A stretch of 13,730 nt of DNA from Stenotrophomonas maltophilia (GTDB lineage Bacteria > Pseudomonadota > Gammaproteobacteria > Xanthomonadales > Xanthomonadaceae), in contig DGIP01000317.1 of assembly GCA_002386405.1 (NCBI GenBank), forward strand, positions 1-13,730, given 5' to 3'. The notes below the pieces were generated by a model. It had not been told where the DNA came from. It did no database searches and saw only the letters and a list, made by a program, of their open reading frames with translations. Below are positions 1 to 7,116 of this stretch, piece by piece (position 1 is the first letter of the stretch; each line of letters begins with the position of its first letter). A program made the translations under genes and the position numbers.

Positions 1-14
1 CGCTCTTCCGATCT
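1..14 (+). other. Illumina adapter remnant at contig end
   Basis: The first 14 bases, CGCTCTTCCGATCT, are identical to the 3' end of the standard Illumina TruSeq read adapter. They sit exactly at the sequence end and interrupt a coding region on the minus strand. They are almost certainly library sequence left in the assembly, not genomic DNA; genomic sequence probably starts at base 15. Confidence 0.93.
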
Positions 15-874
15 ACCGAGGGCGGCAGCTCCCAGGCCGCCGCGATGCGGCTGGCCACCGGCAGGGTCCAGGCATCCAGCAGGGTGCTGGCCAGCTGCGG
101 TGACGGCGGCACGCCCTGCTCACGGGCAACATCCAGCAGGTGCCGCATCACCAGGGCCGCGCCCAGGCCCTGGGTGAGCCCCATCCACTGCGCGGCGAAG
201 CCGTCGTCATGGGTGACCAGGCGGGCGTGATCGGCCGCAGCCCGTGAAGCCAGCAGCGCGTGCTCCCAGACCACGGTGCCGAACTGCGGAAAGGCGTCGC
301 TGTGCAGTTGCATGACCGGTTGCACCAGCACCGCGCTGATGATCTGGCGGATGCCCTCGGTACCCACCAGCGTGACCGCACGCTGCAGGCTCTCCACCGG
401 CTTGGCCTGCAGCCGATAGACCGGGCTGTTGGCGATGCGCAGCAGGTTGCCGGTCAGCACCGCATCCTGGCCGATGATCGAGGCCATGCTGCGCGCCGAC
501 GCGTCGCTGTCGTTCACGGTCTGGATCAGCTGCGGCAGCAGCTGCGGCCGGCGCGGGAGATGCCGGGCCGACCAGTCCTGCGCCTCCAGCGCGGCCGCCA
601 CCGCCGCCAGCAGGGTCGCGTCCTGCCCGCCGGTGGCCTGCGCGCTGCCAATGCCCGGCAGCAGCGCCAGTGCATGCAGGCCGGCCTGCAGCACCTCGCC
701 GGCCTCGGCGCCTGAGGACTCCGTCAAAGCCGGTGGCTGCGGCTGCGCGCGGCTCCGGCTGCGGGTGCCCTCCGGTACCGGAACCGAACCCGCCCCTGCC
801 GGGCGGCGGTACAGCCCCCAGCCCAGGAATGCCACGACCAGCACGCCGGCCGCCCCCGCCAGGATCGCCATCAT
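15..874 (-). CDS. Membrane-anchored HDOD-domain protein, C-terminus missing
   Basis: About 286 codons are visible before the frame meets the adapter, so the C-terminus is lost. Residues 1-22 (MMAILAGAAGVLVV...) form one membrane segment followed by arginines, then a Pro/Ser/Arg-rich linker (about 24-55). From about 105 comes an HDOD-like core: LPRRPQLLPQLIQTVND, then IIGQDAVLTGNLLRIANSPVY and SLQRAVTLVGTEGIRQII (about 160-180). HDOD domains resemble HD phosphohydrolases without the metal-binding His-Asp; here the matching place reads GLTQGLG (232-238), fitting a non-catalytic domain. The family occurs in bacterial signalling proteins, but this one's role is unknown. I chose the ATG at 874 because it opens directly on the membrane helix. 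An in-frame ATG at 976 would add 34 residues without obvious family character. It diverges from the leucine dehydrogenase gene. Confidence 0.8.
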
Positions 875-1167
875 CGGGCCGCGCCCCTGCCGGTGCGGCA
901 CCGCACCCGAATTGTCGCCACTGCACCCACGTGTTCCGTCCTGGCTTGCCGGTACTGCGCACCGTTGCCACGGCATCGGCCCGGAACGGGCCAACTTTAG
1001 CGCGCGATGGTCATCCGGCGCTGACAACACCGTCCGACGGAATGCACTAGAATGGCGCCGCGCGACCCGTCCTGCCCAACCGACGACGTCGCTTTTTTTG
1101 TTTTACACCCCACCTTTTGCTGGTACGTTCGCCGGCGTTTGCCGCCGTTCGCACCATCGGAGTCACC
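875..1167. other. Divergent intergenic region, HDOD gene / leucine dehydrogenase
   Basis: This 293-bp gap separates two divergent genes. On the plus strand there is a TAGAAT box (1048-1053) that could be a -10 element. The nearest -35-like CTGACA (1021-1026) is 21 bp away, longer than usual. A T-rich run (1093-1104) follows, 3' of the 8-bp palindrome CGACGTCG (1084-1091). The left end may instead be coding if the HDOD protein starts at 976. I see no RNA gene or repeat here. Confidence 0.5.
1048..1053 (+). promoter_or_regulatory. Possible -10 box for leucine dehydrogenase
   Basis: TAGAAT matches five of six bases of the sigma-70 -10 consensus and lies about 115 bp before the start codon. No -35 element at normal spacing is recognisable, so this is tentative. 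Confidence 0.3.
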
Positions 1168-2265
1168 ATGTTATTTGAAACCCTCGAAACGTCCGGTCAT
1201 GAACAGGTGGTGTTCTGCCACAGCCGCGATGCCGGTCTGAGGGCCATCATCGCCATCCACAACACCACGCTGGGCCCGGCGCTGGGCGGCGTGCGCATGC
1301 GGCCCTACGCCAGCACGGACGACGCACTGGCAGACGCGCTGCGGCTCAGCCGCACGATGACCTACAAGAACGCGCTGGCCGGCTTGAATGTCGGGGGTGG
1401 CAAGGCAGTGATCATCGGCGACCCGCGCAGGGACAAGACCGAGGTGCTGTTCCGCGCGTTCGGCCGCTACGTGGATTCGCTCGGCGGGCGCTACATCACC
1501 GCCGAGGACGTTGGTACCGACGTCAATGACATGGAAAACATCTACCTGGAAAGCGAGTACGTCACCGGCGTGCACCAGGTCCACGGTGGCTCGGGCGACC
1601 CGGCCCCGTTCACCGCCTACGGCGCGCTGCAGGCGCTGATGGCGGCCATGCAGCACAAGCTCGGCCACGAGGAAGTGGGCAAGGTCAGCATCGCGGTGCA
1701 GGGCCTGGGCCATATCGGCATGGAACTGGTCAAGCTGTTGCGCGATCGCGGCGCCAAGCTGTTCGTCACCGACCTGGACGCGGCGCTGGTAGAGCGTGCG
1801 GTGACCGAGTACGGCGCCGAGGCGGTCAAGCCCGATGACATCTACGACGTCAACGCCGATGTGTTCGCGCCGTGCGCGCTGGAAGGGGCGATCAACCCGC
1901 AGACCCTGCCGCGCCTGAAGTGCAGGATCGTCTGCGGCACCGCCAACAACCAGCTCTCCACGCCGGAGATCGGCGATGAGCTGCATGCCCGCGGCATCCT
2001 GTATGCCCCGGACTATGCGGTGAACGCGGGCGGGGTGATGAACGTGTCGCTGGAAATCGACGGCTACAACCGCGAACGCGCGATGCGCCTGATCCGCAGC
2101 ATCTACCACAACCTCGGCCGCATCTTCGCGCTGTCCCAGCAGGAAGGCATTGCGCCGCAGCGCGCGGCCGACCGCATCGCCGAAACCCGCATCCAGTCCA
2201 TCGGCAAGCTGAAGATGCCGCTGGGCCGGGCGCGGCCGCGGCTGGGAACGCTGCGCGGCGGCTGA
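1168..2265 (+). CDS. Leucine dehydrogenase (Glu/Leu/Phe/Val dehydrogenase family)
   Basis: The 365-residue protein matches the usual length of leucine dehydrogenase. The enzyme reversibly deaminates leucine, valine and isoleucine to 2-oxo acids with NAD+, in the cytoplasm. Visible family features are LGPALGGVRM (35-44), the two active-site lysines K67 (MTYKNALAGLN) and K79 (GGGKAVIIGDP), the TAEDVGTDVNDM segment with D114, the Rossmann turn VQGLGHIGMELV (GxGxxG, 178-187), and CGTANNQL near the C-terminal third. The ATG at 1168 is chosen because GGAG lies five bases upstream; an earlier in-frame ATG at 1117 adds 17 residues unlike the family. Its products are starters for iso-branched fatty acids, which dominate xanthomonad membranes; that link is inference. 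It converges on the autotransporter gene. Substrate choice among branched-chain amino acids cannot be read from sequence. Confidence 0.93.
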   Translation: MLFETLETSGHEQVVFCHSRDAGLRAIIAIHNTTLGPALGGVRMRPYASTDDALADALRLSRTMTYKNALAGLNVGGGKAVIIGDPRRDKTEVLFRAFGRYVDSLGGRYITAEDVGTDVNDMENIYLESEYVTGVHQVHGGSGDPAPFTAYGALQALMAAMQHKLGHEEVGKVSIAVQGLGHIGMELVKLLRDRGAKLFVTDLDAALVERAVTEYGAEAVKPDDIYDVNADVFAPCALEGAINPQTLPRLKCRIVCGTANNQLSTPEIGDELHARGILYAPDYAVNAGGVMNVSLEIDGYNRERAMRLIRSIYHNLGRIFALSQQEGIAPQRAADRIAETRIQSIGKLKMPLGRARPRLGTLRGG

Positions 2266-2281
2266 TCCGGACGGCAGGCAA

Positions 2282-2314
2282 GAAAAAGGGCGCGATCATT
2301 TCGCGCCCTTTTTC
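2282..2314. terminator. Bidirectional rho-independent terminator
   Basis: This is a perfect 14-bp inverted repeat (2282-2295 and 2301-2314) with a 5-base loop. The stem has a GGGCGCGA core with an A-run on the left and a T-run on the right, so either strand ends in a U-tract. It lies 16 bp after the leucine dehydrogenase stop and 20 bp after the stop of the convergent autotransporter gene, so it probably serves both. Confidence 0.92.
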
Positions 2315-2334
2315 GTTGCCCCATCGCGCCTTGA

Positions 2335-5181
2335 TCAGAACGCTGCGGAGTACCGCAGCGCCACCTGGCTCAGGTCGCCACGCGGGCCGAAGCGCTGGTC
2401 GTAGCCGAACGAGAGCTGCGAGTTGCGCGTCAGCCAGGACTGCACCGACAGGCCGAACAGACCGCCGGAGCGTGCCGGCTGCAGCCCGGCCACCGGTGCC
2501 CAGGCATCCACGCCAACGAAGCTGGCATCGAAGGCCAGGCCATCGCTGGACAGCGTCTGCTGCCACTCGGCATAGCCGCGCAGCGACCAGCCACGCAGGC
2601 GCGTTTCCGCACGCAGGCCGGCCAGCGCCTGGCTGCGGCTCGACGCACGGCTGTCCGCACGCAGGCCGAAGCCGAAGCCGCCGTCTTCGCTGAAGCTGTC
2701 GCTGTCCAGGCGCGCGTAGTCCGCACCGAGGTACGGCGTCAACGATGCCCCTGCGCCGCCGAAGCGGTAGCCCGATTCCACGCTGGCGGTGCTGAAGTTG
2801 CCGCCGTAACGGGCATTGACCCCGTACTGCCCCGCGCCCAGCAACAGCTGGCGGTCGATCTCGCGGGTGAACTGGCCAGCGCCCAGCTGCGCCAGGGTGT
2901 AGGCCGCCCCACTGTTCCAGCCGGCGTACAGCTGGGCCTGCGACTGGCGGTCACGACCGCTGTCGCCGCCCCACTCGCGGCTGCTGTTGCTGCGGGTTTC
3001 GCCAAAGGCAAAGCCCATCACGCCATTGCTGCCCAGCGCCATGTCCTGGCCCATCATCCAGCCCTGGGTCTGGAAGCCGCTGCCGGCGAAGCTGCCCTGC
3101 CCGGCTTCACCCAGCGCACTCTGCCAGGCGCCGCGCAGGCGCGGTGCGGCCGACACCGCATCGAAGCGGGTCGACAGCGCGCGGCGGTTCATGTCCAGGT
3201 TGTCGAAGGTCATGCCGTTGGCCAGGCTGTGGGCCTTGCCCGACAGGCTTTCCAGGCTCGCCTGCAGGCCGGCCGCGCCCTGCACCCGCTGCAGTTCGCC
3301 CGCCGCGTCGGCAAAGCCCGGCGTGCCGAGGCCCGTGCCGGTATCGAGCACGTCGAACGCCTGCTCGACGCGCAGGGCCGAAGCGGCCGAAATGGCACCG
3401 AGCCCCGCCGACGCCGCAGCGCCGGTCACGCTCACGCGATCGATGTTCAACCCCACCGAGTAGTGGTCGTAGGTGAACGTCGCATCCAGCAGCACGACGT
3501 TGCCGAGCGCTGTGTAGCGATCGAACGTGCCGGTCAGGCCCTGCGCGGCGGTGATCAGCTCCTGCCGGACACCCGTCTGCGGGACATAGCCTTCCACCGC
3601 ACGGTCGATCTGCACGGTGCCGCCGTTGAGCTGGGCGGTGCCGGTCACCTTCAACGCCTGCGCACCGAGCGCGGTCGAGAACACACCGGTGGCCTCGTGG
3701 GTGTAGTTACCCTGGATCACGGCGGTAACGCCGGCCTCGAACAGGTACAGCGTGCCGCTGTTGACCACGTTGCCCGAGACCCCGGTGGTACCGGCGCGGA
3801 ACTGCAGGCCGCCGGCCTGCAGGACCTGCACGTCGGAACCCAGCGACGCGCCATCGGCCAGCGAGAGCGCGCCCGAGCGGACGATGGTGCCGCCGGTGTA
3901 GGTGTTCTTGCCGCCCAGGATCAACGTTCCGGCGCCGGACTTGTCCAGCCCGCCGGCACCGCTGATGTTGTTGCTCCAGGTACTGAAATTGGACGAACCC
4001 GGCAGGTCGACCACCATGGTGCCCCAGTCGAAGCGGCCGGGGCCATTGATCGCCCTGCCCACGTTGAGCAGGCCGTAGCCGAACACGCTGTCCACCCCGG
4101 CCGCGCCGAGGTCGGTGGCGGTGCCGAGCAGGGTCTGCCGCACCTGGTCATTGCTGAAGTACGGGTACTTCTGCCAGACCAGCGCCGCCGTGCCCGAGAC
4201 CAGCGGGGCCGCGTACGAGGTGCCGCCGCCCCAGAGGTAGCTGGGCGTGCTGCCGGTGGTGCTTTGGGGATCGACGAACACCGCTTCGCCCGGCGCGGCC
4301 AGGCAGTAATTGGCCGCCACGCCACAGGCATTGGCGTAGGACGCCAGGGTATCGGGCTGGTTGGAATTGATGGCGGTCACCGCCAGCCAGCCACGCTCCA
4401 GGTCCGCAGCCGGACGGGTACCGTTCGGACCGGCCTGGCTTGGCAGCGCGGCCATGTTGGACGGGTCCGCCTTGCTTTCGTTGCCGGTGGCGAACACCAC
4501 CAGGCCGTTGTTGGTGGTGATGAAGGGCCGGTACTCGGCCGCAATGGCAGCGGTCGCGTTCGGGTTGGTCCAGTACAGCCCGCCCCAGGAGTTGTTCATG
4601 ATCTTCACGCCATCGGCGATCAGGTCCTGGTGCACGGCGGCCAGGCCCAGCGGGCCATTGACCTGGTTGCCGTTGCCGGTACCGTCATCGGCCGGTGCCT
4701 TGTCGGCGATGATGCGCGCCGACACGATCTGCGCCTCGGTGGCGACGCCACCCGGCCAGTCGCCGTATGCCGCGCCAGCGGCCAGCGACGCCACGGTGGT
4801 GCCATGCCCGACCACATCGTCCACCGCCAGGTTGTTGGCGGCCGGATCCACGTAGCTGTGGCTGGCAACGACCCGGCCGGCCAGGGTCGGATGGGCGCGA
4901 TTCACCCCGGAATCGACCACGCCGATCCGGATCCCCGCGCCGGTCAGGTCCTGCCGGTCCTTGCCGTTGATGAGGGCAAGATGCGCGTCGATGGCCGGCT
5001 GGGTCGGCTTGACCGGCGGCGGTGTAACCGGCGGCACCACGACAACCGGAGGCGTGATCGGCGGGACCACCGGGGCTACCGGAAGGTCTCCCTTGCTGTT
5101 GCCGCTGCCGCCACCGCACGCGCTCAATGCCACGGCCAGCGCGGCGGCCAGCACGTTCCTGCTGAAAACTACCTGATTCAT
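2335..5181 (-). CDS. Subtilisin-like (S8) autotransporter serine protease with lipoprotein-type signal
   Basis: The 948-residue protein is laid out as a type Va autotransporter. The signal peptide ends in a lipobox, LSAC (19-22), followed by GGGSG, and a proline-rich spacer covers about 34-62. The S8 protease domain (about 65-375) carries the triad D90 (IGVVDSG), H127 (GHGTTVAS) and S322 (GTSYAAPLVSG), plus the probable oxyanion Asn N234 (FATGNES). An autotransporter-associated strand repeat (GAGTLILGGKNTYTGGT, 416-432) starts the passenger stem. The barrel domain runs from about 685 to a C-terminal phenylalanine (RYSAAF). The family translocates its passenger through its own outer-membrane barrel. 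The ATG at 5181 has GGAG five bases upstream and opens on the signal peptide; upstream in-frame extension lacks one. The signal resembles the lipidated Neisseria protease NalP. Substrates are unknown. The frame is intact throughout. Confidence 0.93.
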   Translation of the reverse strand: MNQVVFSRNVLAAALAVALSACGGGSGNSKGDLPVAPVVPPITPPVVVVPPVTPPPVKPTQPAIDAHLALINGKDRQDLTGAGIRIGVVDSGVNRAHPTLAGRVVASHSYVDPAANNLAVDDVVGHGTTVASLAAGAAYGDWPGGVATEAQIVSARIIADKAPADDGTGNGNQVNGPLGLAAVHQDLIADGVKIMNNSWGGLYWTNPNATAAIAAEYRPFITTNNGLVVFATGNESKADPSNMAALPSQAGPNGTRPAADLERGWLAVTAINSNQPDTLASYANACGVAANYCLAAPGEAVFVDPQSTTGSTPSYLWGGGTSYAAPLVSGTAALVWQKYPYFSNDQVRQTLLGTATDLGAAGVDSVFGYGLLNVGRAINGPGRFDWGTMVVDLPGSSNFSTWSNNISGAGGLDKSGAGTLILGGKNTYTGGTIVRSGALSLADGASLGSDVQVLQAGGLQFRAGTTGVSGNVVNSGTLYLFEAGVTAVIQGNYTHEATGVFSTALGAQALKVTGTAQLNGGTVQIDRAVEGYVPQTGVRQELITAAQGLTGTFDRYTALGNVVLLDATFTYDHYSVGLNIDRVSVTGAAASAGLGAISAASALRVEQAFDVLDTGTGLGTPGFADAAGELQRVQGAAGLQASLESLSGKAHSLANGMTFDNLDMNRRALSTRFDAVSAAPRLRGAWQSALGEAGQGSFAGSGFQTQGWMMGQDMALGSNGVMGFAFGETRSNSSREWGGDSGRDRQSQAQLYAGWNSGAAYTLAQLGAGQFTREIDRQLLLGAGQYGVNARYGGNFSTASVESGYRFGGAGASLTPYLGADYARLDSDSFSEDGGFGFGLRADSRASSRSQALAGLRAETRLRGWSLRGYAEWQQTLSSDGLAFDASFVGVDAWAPVAGLQPARSGGLFGLSVQSWLTRNSQLSFGYDQRFGPRGDLSQVALRYSAAF

Positions 5182-5360
5182 CCCTGCTCCCCAAAACGTA
5201 ATTGAAACCACGCCTGGCGTCCTGCCTGTCCGGCCGACACCGGTGGTAAATGCTGACCCTCTATACTGGGCCACCCCCACGCAGTCTGCCGGGAAACGCG
5301 TCGCCATACCATGCCCTGCGTTCCCTTTTCGTAAATCGCTCACGCAATAACGAGATTGCC
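5182..5360. other. Divergent intergenic region, autotransporter / thiolase
   Basis: This 179-bp gap must hold promoters for both divergent genes. On the plus strand TATACT (5262-5267) is a good -10 candidate for the thiolase, without a clear -35 at 16-18 bp. I see no strong minus-strand promoter and no strong dyad. Confidence 0.45.
5262..5267 (+). promoter_or_regulatory. Possible -10 box for thiolase gene
   Basis: TATACT matches five of six consensus -10 bases and would place transcription start near 5274, giving a leader of roughly 85 bases. There is no recognisable -35 element, so confidence is limited. Confidence 0.4.
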
Positions 5361-6536
5361 ATGCCCAACATTGTCATCGCCGCTGCCAAGCGGACCGCCA
5401 TCGGTTCCTTCCTCGGCCAGTTCAACGGCGTGCCCACCCCCACCCTGGGTGCCACCGCGATTGCCGCCGCCCTGGAACAGTCCGGCGTGCCGGCGGCGGA
5501 CGTTTCCGAAGTGATCATGGGCTGCGTGCTTCCGGCCAACCTGGGCCAGGCCCCGGCCCGGCAGGCTGCCGTGGCAGCAGGGATCCCCTACGCCACCGGC
5601 GCGACCACCCTGAACAAGGTCTGCGGTTCGGGCATGAAGGCCATCATGCTGGGGCATGACCTGATCAAGGCCGGCTCGGCCAGCATCGTGGTCGCCGGCG
5701 GCATGGAATCGATGTCCAACGCCCCGCACCTGCTGCCCAATTCCCGCACCGGCAACCGCTTCGGCAACTTCCAGGCGGTGGACCACATGGCCCACGACGG
5801 CCTGGTCAATGCCTACGATGGCAAGGCCATGGGCGAATTCGCCGAATGCGCGGTGGACAAGTACCAGTTCAGCCGCGAGGAACAGGACGCCTATGCGATC
5901 GAATCGGTGCGCCGCGCGCAGGCCGCGCAGGCGGCCGGTGCGTTCGATGACGAAATCGTGGCCGTGAAGGTCGCCGGTCGCAAGGGCGATGTGGAGTACA
6001 GCCAGGACGAACAGCCCGGGCGCTCGGACATCGCCAAGATCCCGACCCTGCGCCCGGCGTTCAAGAAGGACGGCACGGTGACCGCCGCCAGCTCGTCGAG
6101 CATTTCCGATGGCGCCGCTGCACTGGTGCTGCTGGCCGAAGACGACGCGGCCGCCCGCGGCGTGCAGCCGCTGGCCCGGATCGTGGCCCACGCCACCCAC
6201 TCGCAGGAACCGGAGTGGTTTACCACGGCCCCGATCGGCGCCATCCACAAGGTGCTGGAAAAGGCCGGCTGGAGCCTGGACCAGGTGGACCTGTTCGAGA
6301 TCAACGAGGCGTTCGCCGTGGTCGCCATGGCGCCCATCCGCGAACTGGGCATCGACCCGGCGAAGGTCAACGTCAACGGCGGCGCCTGCGCACTGGGCCA
6401 CCCGATCGGCGCCTCGGGCGCCCGGCTGGTGGTGACGCTGGTCAATGCCTTGCGCAAGCGTGATGCAAAGCGCGGAATTGCTACACTGTGCATTGGTGGC
6501 GGGGAAGCAACCGCCATCGCCATCGAATTGATTTGA
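5361..6536 (+). CDS. Acetyl-CoA C-acetyltransferase (thiolase)
   Basis: The 391-residue protein has the standard length of a biosynthetic-type thiolase, which joins two acetyl-CoA into acetoacetyl-CoA, or runs in reverse in degradation. The nucleophilic cysteine is C88 in LNKVCGSGMKA. GGMESMSNAPHLL (113-125), the loop NEAFAV (315-320), H347 in GGACALGHPIGASGAR and the second catalytic cysteine C377 in CIGGGEA complete the active site. The ATG at 5361 is preferred over the in-frame ATG at 5250 because MPNIVIAAAKRTAIG is the usual thiolase N-terminus; the ribosome binding site (GAG, six bases away) is weak. It stands alone, with no beta-oxidation or polyhydroxyalkanoate partner next to it, so sequence context does not settle the direction of flux. 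Confidence 0.95.
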   Translation: MPNIVIAAAKRTAIGSFLGQFNGVPTPTLGATAIAAALEQSGVPAADVSEVIMGCVLPANLGQAPARQAAVAAGIPYATGATTLNKVCGSGMKAIMLGHDLIKAGSASIVVAGGMESMSNAPHLLPNSRTGNRFGNFQAVDHMAHDGLVNAYDGKAMGEFAECAVDKYQFSREEQDAYAIESVRRAQAAQAAGAFDDEIVAVKVAGRKGDVEYSQDEQPGRSDIAKIPTLRPAFKKDGTVTAASSSSISDGAAALVLLAEDDAAARGVQPLARIVAHATHSQEPEWFTTAPIGAIHKVLEKAGWSLDQVDLFEINEAFAVVAMAPIRELGIDPAKVNVNGGACALGHPIGASGARLVVTLVNALRKRDAKRGIATLCIGGGEATAIAIELI

Positions 6537-6578
6537 TTGGTTTTAACACCCGTTTCGCAAAACTGAATGCGGGATCGC

Positions 6579-6606
6579 TTGACAGCCCAACGTGGCTTGT
6601 CATCAT
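6579..6606 (+). promoter_or_regulatory. Promoter of the alanine-rich lipoprotein gene, with overlapping dyad
   Basis: A perfect -35 TTGACA (6579-6584) is followed after 16 bp by CATCAT (6601-6606), a 4/6 match to the -10. An imperfect dyad, TGACA (6580-6584) and TGTCA (6598-6602), spans the core promoter with inner GCC/GGC complementarity, so it could be an operator or an mRNA/DNA hairpin. The 5' leader would be about 45-50 bases. Confidence 0.55.
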
Positions 6607-6660
6607 GTTGCCGGGCGCGCAATAGCGCGTTGCCTAATCTAACGACGAGGATTCACACAA

Positions 6661-7002
6661 ATGAGCATCAACAAGCTGCTGATCGCAATGGCCCTGGGCC
6701 TGGCTCTGACCGCCTGCTCGAAGCAGGAGCAGGCTGCTGACGCCGCCGCTTCGGCCAACGAAGCTGCTGCCGACGCCCAGGTCGCTGCCGACCAGGCCGC
6801 TGCTGCTGGCGCCCAGACCGCCGACGCTGCCCAGGCTGCTGCCGACACCGCCACCACCGCTGCTGACGCTTCGGCTGACGCCGCTGCCCAGGCTGCTGGC
6901 GCTGCCACCGACGCTGCTGCCGGCGCTGCTGCCGACGCTGCCAAGGCCGGTGAAGCCACCGCCGAGCAGGCCAAGGACGCTGCTGAAGAAGCCAAGAAGT
7001 AA
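6661..7002 (+). CDS. Small alanine-rich lipoprotein
   Basis: This 113-residue protein has a lipoprotein signal: MSINKLLIAMALGLALTAC, with lipobox LTAC and C19 as the predicted lipidated residue. The mature part is about half alanine (54 Ala in the whole protein), with Asp, Gln, Lys and Glu in regular spacing and no proline. It would form one long amphipathic or coiled-coil helix ending in EEAKK. I do not recognise a named family. The length and form recall abundant Lpp-like helical lipoproteins, but the resemblance is compositional only. Alanine codons are almost all GCT or GCC, with no GCG, unlike the neighbouring genes, which suggests strong expression. AGGA lies nine bases before the ATG. 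It has its own promoter and terminator, so it is a single-gene unit. Confidence 0.85.
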   Translation: MSINKLLIAMALGLALTACSKQEQAADAAASANEAAADAQVAADQAAAAGAQTADAAQAAADTATTAADASADAAAQAAGAATDAAAGAAADAAKAGEATAEQAKDAAEEAKK

Positions 7003-7030
7003 TAACTTCTTTCTTCAAGCAAGTCTGAAG

Positions 7031-7060
7031 AAGCCGCTGGTTCGCCAGCGGCTTTTTCTT
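7031..7060 (+). terminator. Rho-independent terminator with UUCG loop
   Basis: A perfect 10-bp stem (AAGCCGCTGG / CCAGCGGCTT, 7031-7040 and 7045-7054) closed by a stable TTCG tetraloop is followed by a T-rich tract. It lies about 30 bp after the lipoprotein stop codon. Confidence 0.93.
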
Positions 7061-7116
7061 TGGCTTCACGGCGGGGTGAATAGGATCAGCGTCCCTGGAA
7101 CCTGACGGAGAACGCC

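Noticed and set aside
207..971. 254-codon minus-strand frame over the HDOD gene
   Set aside because: Its Gly/Ala/Arg-rich translation has no recognisable domain. The adjacent frame from 874 gives a membrane helix and HDOD-type motifs and stays open to the contig end.
1171..2109. 312-codon frame antisense to leucine dehydrogenase
   Set aside because: It is a codon-position shadow of a clearly real dehydrogenase gene, with no family resemblance.
2282..2314. 14-bp perfect inverted repeat considered as a transposon end or operator
   Set aside because: Its position between two convergent stop codons and its A-run/T-run flanks are those of a bidirectional terminator.
3229..5205. 658-codon open frame antisense to the autotransporter gene
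   Set aside because: It is a high-G+C shadow frame: low-complexity His/Arg/Gly/Ala-rich translation with no domain, while the minus-strand frame has a full autotransporter architecture.
6639..7022. Ala/Ser-rich frame antisense to the small lipoprotein
   Set aside because: Its repetitiveness mirrors the alanine-rich gene on the other strand, and it has no independent promoter or ribosome binding site.
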